Below, piece after piece: positions 8,031-14,564 of a stretch of 19,285 bases of DNA (position 1 is its first letter; each line of letters opens with the position of its first letter). Where the stretch lies: positions 1 through 19,285 of the forward strand of contig DATDCY010000062.1 of assembly GCA_036524115.1 (NCBI GenBank). Reading direction: 5' to 3'. Under the pieces are notes generated by a model. The model had not been told where the DNA came from, searched no databases, and saw only the letters and a list, made by a program, of their open reading frames with translations. The stretch is from a bacterium (GTDB taxonomy: Bacteria > JAUVQV01 > DATDCY01). Both the position numbers and the translations under genes were made by a program.

Positions 8031-8795
8031 TTACCAGCGGAGGCCGGCCAGCGCGTCGTAGTAGGTGCGCGCCAGGGCCGTGTAGCCCGCCTCGTTCGGG
8101 TGGTTGCCGTGGTCCGGGTTGATCAGGCCGCAGCCGTCGGGCGGGGACTGCGTGGTGAAGGTCTTCCAGGCGTCGGCCAGGATCACACCCGCGTCATTCG
8201 GCTGGAGTTCCTCGCCGATGGCGCGGATCTTCTCGTTCATCAGGACGATGTTCGTCTCCTGGTAGGCGCGTGACTGCGAGCAGACGGGCGGGAGCGTCGA
8301 GAGCACGACGATCGTGCGGTTGCCCCGGGCAGTGGCGATGATCGCGCGCAGGTTCTCGCTGGTGGTCGCGATCCTGGTCGCCGACATCGGTAGGCCGGCG
8401 TGCTCGTCGTTGGTCCCGTAAAGCAGGACCAGCACGGCTGGCCGGTCTCGCCGCAGCACCGCGCCGATGCGCTCGACGCCCGCGGCGGAGAAGGTGCCGC
8501 TGTCCGCCTCGTCCAGCACGCGGATTCCCTTGCGGCCGTCGGCGGCGAAGAGCGCCTGCAGATCGTCGCGGTAGCCGAGGCCGTTGGCCGAGTAGTAGCC
8601 GTCGCTGATGCTGTCGCCGAACGCGACGACGATGTTCGGGTTATTGCCCCCGATGTCCAGCTTCACGGGGGTGCCGTCGCCGCCGGTGTCGCTGGGGCCC
8701 GTGGCGGAGCTGCAGGCCGCAAGGGCGAGCAGCAGCAGGATGCCGCCGCCGACGAGCGCCCTCGCGACGTCTCCGGTGCGTCGCCGCTGTTCCAT
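8031..8795 (-). CDS. SGNH/GDSL hydrolase lipoprotein (TesA/lysophospholipase L1-like)
   Basis: A 254-aa protein. The ATG follows GAGGGAG (8801-8807) by 5 nt; an earlier in-frame ATG at 8861 lies in the promoter and is rejected. The basic N-terminus and hydrophobic segment end in a lipobox, LAAC, with Cys28; the next residues are SSATGPSD, a disordered tether. The SGNH blocks are complete: FGDSISDGY (59-67, Ser62), SGTFSAAG (Gly100), YGTNDEH (126-132, Asn129), and DHGNHPNEAGY (228-238, Asp228 and His232). The enzyme should sit in the envelope as a lipid-anchored esterase or acyl hydrolase. Its length is that of a minimal SGNH enzyme. It is transcribed alone, towards the plus-strand SGNH gene, with 52 bp between the two stops. 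Confidence 0.9.
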   Translation of the reverse strand: MEQRRRTGDVARALVGGGILLLLALAACSSATGPSDTGGDGTPVKLDIGGNNPNIVVAFGDSISDGYYSANGLGYRDDLQALFAADGRKGIRVLDEADSGTFSAAGVERIGAVLRRDRPAVLVLLYGTNDEHAGLPMSATRIATTSENLRAIIATARGNRTIVVLSTLPPVCSQSRAYQETNIVLMNEKIRAIGEELQPNDAGVILADAWKTFTTQSPPDGCGLINPDHGNHPNEAGYTALARTYYDALAGLRW

Positions 8796-8852
8796 ACGTT
8801 CTCCCTCAATCCTTCGCCGCGCGGCGGCGTTGCCCCCGTGCGACGGCGGCGG

Positions 8853-8881
8853 ATTGTCCACGCCGGGGGCGGGTGCGTCAA
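8853..8881 (-). promoter_or_regulatory. Sigma-70-like promoter of the SGNH lipoprotein
   Basis: On the minus strand TTGACG (8876-8881), a 17-bp spacer and GACAAT (8853-8858). The predicted start of transcription is near 8846, giving a leader of about 50 nt. The leader contains a GC-rich self-complementary stretch (CGCCGCGCGGCG). The gap 8796-8931 holds nothing else that I can see. Confidence 0.6.
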
Positions 8882-8931
8882 GGATTCGCGCGCAGAAAGT
8901 CCGGCGGCCGACGCGCAGTCCGAGGAGACGG

Positions 8932-9708
8932 TCAGGCCCGGCCGCCGCGGGCGTTGCGCAACCAGCGGCGGGCCGCCGCGGGCCAGGAGCTGCGGATGCC
9001 TGCGGGAGCCGGGCCGCCCGCCCGGAGCAGCCGGCGCGCTGACTCGAGGGGGCGGTCCGCGTCGAAGGGGCCCTCCATGACCGTTGCGTACGTCCCGAGA
9101 AGGCGCTCCTCCCCGGCGAAGGGCAGCGGGTCGGTGCCGGCGACGACGGGAATCCCCCGGCGCCGCGCCTCGCGCATCAGCGACGGTTCGGGCGCGCCGG
9201 CCGGCCGCAGGGCGGTGTCGCCGAGGAGGATGTCGCCCCGGCGCCGGCCGTCGAGAAGGCTTCGGATGAGCGCGCCGCGCGCGAACCACCACTTGCCGGG
9301 CGACCAGCCGAGGACTGGCACGCCGCCGGCCTCGAGCACGGCGTCCACGACCGTCGCGGCCGGCAGTCCTTCGACGATGTCGAGGTCGACCGTCAGGGCC
9401 AGGACCTCTATCCGCTCCGAGGTCACGATCTGGCGGCCGGCGAAGAGGTAGACCGCGGGCACGCCGCTCTCGAGGAGGACGACCGCCCCGGGTTCGGCCA
9501 GCGGCCGAAAGGAACGCGGGCCCGGCGCGAGCGCGAGCGAGCCCTCCCTGATCGCCGCGAAGGCGTGGCAGTCGCGGCGCTCCGCGAAGAAGCCGGCGCG
9601 CACACCCTCCCCGTGCCGAGGGAGGTTCGTCGCCAGGGCCGAGATCGCCGCTGCGAAGTCGTAGCAGGGGTAGAGGTGCAGGTGCGTGTCCGCGATCAGG
9701 CGGGTCAT
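8932..9708 (-). CDS. PHP-like putative metal-dependent hydrolase
   Basis: A 258-aa soluble protein. It begins MTRLIADTHLHLYP; His9-x-His11 after a short strand is the metal-binding start of PHP and amidohydrolase TIM-barrel families, and DTHLH is the usual form in PHP proteins. Later blocks that fit the barrel are SGVPAVYLFAG (81-91), VLGWSPGKWWF (132-142), ILLGDTALRP (160-169) and VVAGTDPLPF (188-197, with Asp193). Not all metal ligands can be assigned, so activity is unproven. The gene overlaps the preceding glycosyltransferase by 4 nt (ATGA), implying translational coupling. PHP-fold enzymes include phosphatases and phosphoesterases; here the partner could be a polyprenyl- or sugar-phosphate step, which is a guess. 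Confidence 0.65.
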   Translation of the reverse strand: MTRLIADTHLHLYPCYDFAAAISALATNLPRHGEGVRAGFFAERRDCHAFAAIREGSLALAPGPRSFRPLAEPGAVVLLESGVPAVYLFAGRQIVTSERIEVLALTVDLDIVEGLPAATVVDAVLEAGGVPVLGWSPGKWWFARGALIRSLLDGRRRGDILLGDTALRPAGAPEPSLMREARRRGIPVVAGTDPLPFAGEERLLGTYATVMEGPFDADRPLESARRLLRAGGPAPAGIRSSWPAAARRWLRNARGGRA

Positions 9709-11351
9709 TTCGCGCTCGCGGCGGCCGGGTCCCCCGCGGCCCCGGCCCCGCGCCCTCCCGTGGCGATCGGCGCGTAGAACTCCAGCGTCGGGGAGACGAA
9801 GTAGCCCTCGAACATCGGGTCGAGCCTCGTGTAGAGGCACTTGTTCAGGAACTCCGCGGAGAAGCGCCGGACCAGCCGGTAGCGCTGCGGGTCCTTCAGT
9901 CCCGCGTACACCGCGACGGCCGCGGCGTCCCCGTGCCGCTCGTGGCGCCGGGAGACGAGGGACGACGTCTCGATCAGGTCGTAGGCCGCCATCTTCGCCG
10001 GGTCGCCGAGGCCGCGCTCGCTCCCGCCTTCGACCTGGATGCCACCGGCCGGATCCGGCAGCGCGTTGTAGCGGCCCCAGCCGGCAACGTACAGCCGGGC
10101 GCCGGGCTTGAGATACCCCTCCAGCCAGCGCGCGGCCTCGACCCGCGTCTCGTGGCTGAAGCGTCGGGCAGTCTGCGCCGTGAACACGAGCGTGTAGCCG
10201 GCGGCGAGTACGACGGCGGCAGCCGCGGTGGCGCGCTTCCACGCCGCGCGCGAGGTCAGCCACTCCCCCTGCCAGAGGCCGGCGAAGAGGGCGCCCGCCG
10301 GCAGCACCGGCAGGTAGTAGCGGATCGGCGTCAGCGACCAGCTCCCTGTCACGCCGAAGAACAGGAGCGCGAACCCGATCACCACCGCCTTGCGCCGATC
10401 CAGGGTGGCCGTCGCCCAGAGCGTCCCCGCGATGGCCGAGACGTAGAGGCCGAGGCCGAAGCTGAAGGGCCAGGCCGCGGCGATCTGGTAGACGTAACGG
10501 TGGTACTGGATGCCCGCGGCCGGGACGCTGAAGCCGTAGTGGCCGCCGACGGTGTGCCGCCGCTCGTAGGCCATCGCCGCCAGCGTGTCGGACAGGCGGA
10601 TGAAGCTGAACGGCGTCACCAGGAAACAGAAGAGCAGCGCGCAGGCGCCGGCCGTGGCGAGGCCGAGCGCCTTGCGGCGCAGCGGCACGGGCGAGAGGGC
10701 CGCTGCCAGCAGGATGGCGACGGCAGCCAGGGCGGCGGTGTATTTGCTCCCCGTCGCGAGGCCGAGTGCCGCGCCTGCCAGCGCCCAATCGTGCCAACGG
10801 TCGCGCCGCAGCAGTCGCACGGAGGCGAGCAGCGTGACGACGACCCAGAAGGTCATCATCACGTCGGTCACGGCGACGTGGCTCTCCCAGACGCTCAGCG
10901 GGAGCAGCGCCGCCCAGAGCGCCGCCAGCAGCGCGCCGGATGCCCGAGCGCCCAGCTCGCGGGCCAGCAGGTAGACGGCGGGTGCGGTCATCGCGCCGAA
11001 GAAGGCGCTCCACGAGCGCCCGACGACGTGCATCTGCCAGACCTCGTGCAGCAGGCCGAGCCGTCGCAACACCCAGGAGGTGCCGGCGGTCAGGTAGATG
11101 AGGAACTGGGGGTAATTGAGGAAGCCCGGGTCCGGCCTGTGGAAGGAGACGAGCTGGGCGTACTTCAGCACGTAATCGAACTCGTCGGGGTGCAGGTCGA
11201 CTCTTGATGGCGCCCCCCAGCGGATGCCCCAGAACCGGAGCGTCGCCGCGACGAGCGTCACGACGGCGAGCAGCCAGCCGCGGTTCTTCTCGAGCCACGC
11301 GGCCGCGTCGGCGCGCCGCCGCGCCGGCGCGGCGCTCTCACCAGGATTCAT
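9705..11351 (-). CDS. GT-C (GT39/PMT-2-like) membrane glycosyltransferase
   Basis: A 548-aa protein. The first helix (about 26-41) is followed by VDLHPDEFDY, putting Asp56-Glu57 in the first external loop as in PMT-2/ArnT-like enzymes, where this acid is catalytic. About ten more hydrophobic segments run to about residue 405; a soluble domain (about 410-530) follows, then a low-complexity Ala/Gly tail. The ATG at 11351 is chosen because an in-frame GTG at 11399 abuts a terminator; no Shine-Dalgarno motif precedes this ATG, while an extended -10 lies 7 nt before it, suggesting a leaderless mRNA. It forms a two-gene unit with the PHP-like gene. The likely reaction is transfer of a sugar from polyprenyl phosphate at the periplasmic face; the acceptor is unknown. 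Confidence 0.87.
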   Translation of the reverse strand: MNPGESAAPARRRADAAAWLEKNRGWLLAVVTLVAATLRFWGIRWGAPSRVDLHPDEFDYVLKYAQLVSFHRPDPGFLNYPQFLIYLTAGTSWVLRRLGLLHEVWQMHVVGRSWSAFFGAMTAPAVYLLARELGARASGALLAALWAALLPLSVWESHVAVTDVMMTFWVVVTLLASVRLLRRDRWHDWALAGAALGLATGSKYTAALAAVAILLAAALSPVPLRRKALGLATAGACALLFCFLVTPFSFIRLSDTLAAMAYERRHTVGGHYGFSVPAAGIQYHRYVYQIAAAWPFSFGLGLYVSAIAGTLWATATLDRRKAVVIGFALLFFGVTGSWSLTPIRYYLPVLPAGALFAGLWQGEWLTSRAAWKRATAAAAVVLAAGYTLVFTAQTARRFSHETRVEAARWLEGYLKPGARLYVAGWGRYNALPDPAGGIQVEGGSERGLGDPAKMAAYDLIETSSLVSRRHERHGDAAAVAVYAGLKDPQRYRLVRRFSAEFLNKCLYTRLDPMFEGYFVSPTLEFYAPIATGGRGAGAAGDPAAASAK

Positions 11352-11358
11352 CGCAGAA

Positions 11359-11367
11359 ACTATACCA
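11359..11367 (-). promoter_or_regulatory. Extended -10 promoter placed for leaderless transcription
   Basis: The minus strand reads TGGTATAGT, which fits TGnTATAAT except for one base in the hexamer. Seven bases (TTCTGCG) separate it from the ATG at 11351, so transcription would start at or one base before the start codon. No -35 match is seen at 16-18 bp. Confidence 0.55.
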
Positions 11368-11401
11368 TCGGGCGGGCGGCCGGCACGGGACGGAAACACG
11401 A

Positions 11402-11432
11402 AGCCCCCCGCGCCGCTTCCGGCGGGGGGGCT
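11402..11432 (-). terminator. Intrinsic terminator after lipoprotein Lp-A
   Basis: A hairpin with arms 11402-11409 and 11425-11432 (AGCCCCCC/GGGGGGCT), an inner 5-bp stem (11411-11415/11420-11424), one bulged base (11410) and a four-base loop (GAAG on the minus strand). On the minus strand it is followed by TTCGTGTTT, a modest T-run. It lies 34 nt after the Lp-A stop and 51 nt before the next start. Confidence 0.75.
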
Positions 11433-11465
11433 GCTGTCAGTCTGCGATGCGAGATGCCTGCCGGC

Positions 11466-12092
11466 CTACGGCCACTTCGTCAGGACGATGGGCGTCCGCT
11501 CGTCGGGCGTGCCCGGATCGCGGTCGCCGCGCGCGATCGTGGAGTTCATGAAGCCCACCTCCTCGCCGGAGTGGGGGTACCACTTCGCGGCGATCGGGCC
11601 GTAGCCCTGCACGAAGGGGGGCTGGCCGTTGCGCGCCTCGGTCGTCCGGCAGATCGAGTTGGTGGCCTTGACGTGCTCCCACGGGGTGGCGTGCCAGGCG
11701 CCGTCGATCTTGACGATGATCCAGTTGTTGCCGACGGACTTCCCGTTCCGGTTCGGCCAGTTCGGGGGCAGGTTCCACGACCAGCAGATGGTCGGGTCCG
11801 GCATCTTGGGGTTGATCTCGGTGATCTTGAAGCTCGTGTCGATGACCTTCCAGCCGCTCGGGTTCCTCTGGCCGTCCCAGATGATCTCGTTGGCGGGGAT
11901 GGCGTCGGCGAGCGGGTTCACGCCGGTGCCGGTCCCGCCTCCGTTGTTGGGCTTCGTGGGCTGGGTCGGCAGCTCCGTTGCCTTGCCGCAAGCCATGATG
12001 CCGGCGATGGCGAAGCCCGTCACGACGACCAGGGCCGCCGCGGCCACGGCGCGGAAGAACTTCCTCACTCTCTTCGTCCGTCCAGAACTCAT
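11466..12092 (-). CDS. Lipoprotein Lp-A, founder form of a three-paralog family
   Basis: A 208-aa protein. The ATG follows AGGGGAGGG (12101-12109) by 8 nt. A basic N-terminus (RTKRVRKFFR) and a hydrophobic segment end at GIMAC, with Cys35 as the lipidation site. A Gly/Asn-rich tether (49-58) leads to a module at about 65-208: IIWDGQRNPSGW (70-81), WP (112-113), NNWIIVKIDGAWHATPWE (122-139), GQPPFVQ (156-162), WYPHSGEEVGFMNST (171-185) and ERTPIVLTKWP (198-208). Lp-B and Lp-C share the module; Lp-C is the closer by eye. The module is rich in Trp and looks like an all-beta domain, possibly ligand-binding; I do not recognise a named family. It is monocistronic, with its own consensus promoter and terminator, so it is probably well expressed. 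Confidence 0.85.
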   Translation of the reverse strand: MSSGRTKRVRKFFRAVAAAALVVVTGFAIAGIMACGKATELPTQPTKPNNGGGTGTGVNPLADAIPANEIIWDGQRNPSGWKVIDTSFKITEINPKMPDPTICWSWNLPPNWPNRNGKSVGNNWIIVKIDGAWHATPWEHVKATNSICRTTEARNGQPPFVQGYGPIAAKWYPHSGEEVGFMNSTIARGDRDPGTPDERTPIVLTKWP

Positions 12093-12120
12093 GCGCGTTG
12101 CCCTCCCCTGAGTTTGCCGA

Positions 12121-12148
12121 ACTATAGGGGTATTGCCGGAATTGTCAA
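12121..12148 (-). promoter_or_regulatory. Consensus sigma-70 promoter of Lp-A
   Basis: On the minus strand a perfect TTGACA (12143-12148), 16 bp, then TATAGT (12121-12126). Predicted transcription start near 12114, leader about 22 nt. Among the best sigma-70 matches in the window. Confidence 0.75.
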
Positions 12149-12192
12149 GGTGTCGGGCGTCACCTTCCGCGCGACAGCGTGGCGCGGGCGCG

Positions 12193-12227
12193 AAAAAAGC
12201 CCCCGCGCCTCGCGGGGCGCGGGGGCT
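12193..12227 (-). terminator. Intrinsic terminator after lipoprotein Lp-B
   Basis: A perfect 12-bp GC-rich stem (12198-12209 with 12216-12227) and a 6-base loop, followed on the minus strand by TTTTTT. It lies 26 nt after the Lp-B stop and insulates it from the Lp-A promoter. The rest of 12093-12253 holds only the Lp-A promoter and leader. Confidence 0.92.
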
Positions 12228-12253
12228 GGTACCGGTCGGGGGCGCTGGGTGCG

Positions 12254-13222
12254 CTAGAAGGGGTAGGTCGTCTTGATGATCGGCGAGCGCCCCGTGGGCG
12301 TGTCAGGGTGCGGGCCGCGGGCGACCGTGGTGAACACGAAGCCGATCTCCTCGCCCTTCTCGAAATGATGTTCGGCGATCGCGCCGGTGGATTGGATGAA
12401 CTGCTGGGACTGGCTGGGGCACTGCTCCGTCGTCACGAAGTAGGTCCCGCCGGGCTTGATCCCCTCCCAGACGCCGCCGTGCCAGACCCCGTTGATCTTG
12501 CCGATGACCCAGCCGCTGCCGATGATCTTCCCGGTCTGCGGCCAGCTGGCGGGGTTGGTGAAGTTGAAGTAGACGCACGGGCCGATGGTATCGCACATGG
12601 GCGGGTTGTGGACCGAGCACCCCGCCGTGCCATTGGGCTGAATCGAGACGTTCTTCATCTCGGCGGTGATCGGCCACGCGGTCGGGTTCGGGCCGCCGTC
12701 CCAGACGATGGTTGTCGGGTCGATCGCGTCCTTGCCGTTGCCCGGCGGCGGGGTGCCGCCACCGCCGCCGCCGGACGGGGGCGGCTGGGTGTTGGTGCCC
12801 TGGAAGTCCTCGGCGATGACGCCGTTGACGGCGTGCGGGTTGTCGAAGGCGTTGGTCTCCGTGAACCTGAAGAAGAGGGTCGTCGCGCCGCTGTCGACGA
12901 AGTGCGCGTCGACGAACCCGACCCGCCCGCCGGTGATGTAGCTCTTGAAGTCGCCGTGGAGGCTGCCGTCGGCGTTGATGGTGTAGGTGCCGTAGATCGT
13001 CGGCGTGGAGCGGTGGCCCGCGGTGCCCTGGTAGGTCATGTCCTCCTTGAACACCAGGTCGAAGGAGTCACCGTTGCCGCTGATCGCCTCCGTCTGCCAG
13101 ATGCCGTAGGCGTACTTGTTGGAAGGCCCGGTGCCGTCCGGGCCGCTCGAGTCGGAACTCCCGCAGGCGGCCAGGGAAACCAGCGCCGCCAGGCACAACA
13201 GCGAACTCAGAACCTTCCTCAT
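12254..13222 (-). CDS. Lipoprotein Lp-B, largest paralog of the family
   Basis: A 322-aa protein. The ATG is preceded by GGAGAGG at 7 nt; a longer in-frame start upstream would fall in the leader hairpin. The signal peptide ends LAAC with Cys20, followed by a Ser/Gly tether. Residues 37-140 form an extra N-terminal domain, probably beta-rich (YGIWQTEAI...FDLVFKEDMTYQG...TIYGTYTINADG), reminiscent of lipocalin-like or META-type secreted domains but not assigned. A Pro/Gly linker (147-164) joins it to the shared module (166-322): IVWDGGPNPTAW, WPQTG, SGWVIGKINGVWHGGVWE, QFIQ, KGEEIGFVFTT and RSPIIKTTYP. Its module has extra Cys residues (202, 210, 216, 268), absent in that form from the paralogs, that could form disulphides. 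It is monocistronic and ends at a strong terminator. Confidence 0.85.
   Translation of the reverse strand: MRKVLSSLLCLAALVSLAACGSSDSSGPDGTGPSNKYAYGIWQTEAISGNGDSFDLVFKEDMTYQGTAGHRSTPTIYGTYTINADGSLHGDFKSYITGGRVGFVDAHFVDSGATTLFFRFTETNAFDNPHAVNGVIAEDFQGTNTQPPPSGGGGGGTPPPGNGKDAIDPTTIVWDGGPNPTAWPITAEMKNVSIQPNGTAGCSVHNPPMCDTIGPCVYFNFTNPASWPQTGKIIGSGWVIGKINGVWHGGVWEGIKPGGTYFVTTEQCPSQSQQFIQSTGAIAEHHFEKGEEIGFVFTTVARGPHPDTPTGRSPIIKTTYPF
12741..12784. repeat. Low-complexity GC-rich tract coding a Pro/Gly linker
   Basis: A run of near-CCG units and short G/C tracts within Lp-B. It encodes the PPPSGGGGGG / PPPGNG linker between the N-terminal domain and the shared module. Lp-C has a similar PPPGGG linker and Lp-A a GGG tether at the same place. 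Such tracts are prone to slippage and assembly error. Confidence 0.6.
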
Positions 13223-13250
13223 GCCGTCACCTCTCCAACGTTGCCTGCAC

Positions 13251-13273
13251 GCTCCTCTTGCCGCCAAGGGAGC
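13251..13273 (-). other. Stem-loop at the 5' end of the Lp-B leader
   Basis: GCTCC-T-CTTG pairs with CAAGGGAGC: nine base pairs, one bulged base and a CCGC loop (plus-strand sense). With the predicted transcription start near 13278, the hairpin would begin about 5 nt from the mRNA 5' end. 5'-terminal hairpins of this kind protect mRNAs such as ompA from decay; that role here is inference. Confidence 0.45.
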
Positions 13274-13284
13274 AACCGGGGCGG

Positions 13285-13313
13285 ATTCTCGGGATCACGC
13301 GGGAGATTGTCAA
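13285..13313 (-). promoter_or_regulatory. Sigma-70-like promoter of Lp-B
   Basis: On the minus strand a perfect TTGACA (13308-13313), 17 bp, then GAGAAT (13285-13290). Predicted transcription start near 13278 and a leader of about 55 nt. It is divergent from the extended -10 element of the plus-strand SGNH gene. Confidence 0.65.
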
Positions 13314-13358
13314 GTATTCTCACGGCGAATTGCCTTCCGCGGGTCCGCCGGGCAGTTT

Positions 13359-13367
13359 TGCTAGAAT
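13359..13367 (+). promoter_or_regulatory. Extended -10 promoter placed for leaderless transcription of the SGNH gene
   Basis: TGCTAGAAT fits the extended -10 consensus TGnTAnAAT. Six bases (CCCGCC) lie between it and the GTG at 13374, so the first transcribed base would be the G of the start codon. There is no Shine-Dalgarno motif and no -35 match at 16-18 bp. Confidence 0.6.
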
Positions 13368-13373
13368 CCCGCC

Positions 13374-14564
13374 GTGCAAGGCGCAGGCGGGACATCGACG
13401 ACGACGCGATCCGCGGGGATTCTCGCGGGGATCGGCCTCGCGGCCGGCGCCGTCCTCGTGGTGCTGGTGCTCGGCGAAGCGGCGCTGCGGCTCGTCGGCT
13501 ACCGCCCGCCGGTGCTCGTGCCGCCGGCCGTGAAGGGCACCTACCGCTTCGAGCCGGGCGCCAGCTTCACCTACGTCGGCTACCGCCCGGGAAGCCCCGT
13601 GGAGTTCCGCACGCCGATCGTGCTCAACCGGCTCGGGTTCCACGACCGCGACTACGCGCCCGCCCGCCCTGAGGAGCGCACGTACCGCGTCCTCGTCCTC
13701 GGCGACTCCTACGTCGCGGCGATGGAGGTCGAGACCGCCCAGACGTTCCACAAGCTGCTGGAGGCGCGGCTCAACGCCGAGAACCCCCTCGGGCGCGGGC
13801 GCTACGAAGTGATCGCCTTCGGGCAGGGCAACCGCGCGCAGGAGGCGGAGCTGGGGTGGCTCAGGCGCTTCGGCCCCGAGTACCGGCCGGACCTGGTGCT
13901 GCTCGTCTTCTTCTGCGGCAACGACGTGATGGAGAACTCGCCGGCGACCTACCGGAAGGCCTCGAACTACGCCACCTTCTACCAGAAGGTCGTCGCGCCG
14001 AAGAAGCTCGCGCTCTACGACCGGCTCTTCGTCCTGCGGCGCTCGCGGCTCAACGGCTTCGTGGCGGAGCGGGCCGCGGCGTACTACTCCGCGCACCTGG
14101 ACCTCTTCGACCGGAGCGTGACACGCGAGCAGCTGCTGGGCCCGGACGCCGAGGTGTACCGGGTCCCCCCGGCCGCTGAGTGGGTGGAGGCGTGGGGCCT
14201 CACGCGCGGGCTCCTCGGGGAGGTGCGCGCGGAGGCCGGGCGCCAGGGCGCCGCCTTCGCGATGGCCGTCATCTCGGGCCCCCAGGTGATCGGCGAGGCC
14301 TCGCAGGACCGGCTCTGGGCGGGGAGCGCCGCAGGTATGGATCTCGAGCAGCCCGAGAAATGGGTGCTCGGCTGGTGCGCCGAAGAGCGCGTCCCGTGTC
14401 TCTCGCTCGGGAAGGCCTTCCGCGAGGCCGGGCGCGAGCGCGTCTTCTGGCGCTACGACGCGCACCTCACGCCGTTCGGGCACTCCGTCGCGGCAGACGC
14501 GCTCTACCCGTTTCTCGTGGGCCTCGCCGCGGATGGCGCGGGCCCCGCGAAGGGGGGCCGCTAG
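13374..14564 (+). CDS. Membrane-anchored SGNH-family hydrolase or acyltransferase
   Basis: A 396-aa protein with a GTG start. A hydrophobic N-terminal segment (about 15-34) anchors or exports it. Block I is VLGDSYVAA (108-116) with Ser112; block II is around FGQGN (149-153); block III is FFCGNDVME (179-187) with Asn183; block V is YDAHLTPFGH (361-370) with Asp362 and His364. Before the catalytic domain is a region (YRPPVLVP...GFHDRDY, 43-94) typical of alginate/cell-wall SGNH proteins that act on polymers. Length exceeds a minimal SGNH enzyme because of a long insert between blocks III and V. It is the only plus-strand gene among the three lipoproteins and is convergent with Lp-C, sharing a CTAG stop. 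An O-acyl transfer or removal role is inferred. Confidence 0.85.
   Translation: MQGAGGTSTTTRSAGILAGIGLAAGAVLVVLVLGEAALRLVGYRPPVLVPPAVKGTYRFEPGASFTYVGYRPGSPVEFRTPIVLNRLGFHDRDYAPARPEERTYRVLVLGDSYVAAMEVETAQTFHKLLEARLNAENPLGRGRYEVIAFGQGNRAQEAELGWLRRFGPEYRPDLVLLVFFCGNDVMENSPATYRKASNYATFYQKVVAPKKLALYDRLFVLRRSRLNGFVAERAAAYYSAHLDLFDRSVTREQLLGPDAEVYRVPPAAEWVEAWGLTRGLLGEVRAEAGRQGAAFAMAVISGPQVIGEASQDRLWAGSAAGMDLEQPEKWVLGWCAEERVPCLSLGKAFREAGRERVFWRYDAHLTPFGHSVAADALYPFLVGLAADGAGPAKGGR

Noticed and set aside
11351-11399. GTG at 11399 as start of the 548-aa transferase
   Set aside because: It abuts the Lp-A terminator, has no ribosome site, and lies upstream of the extended -10 element.
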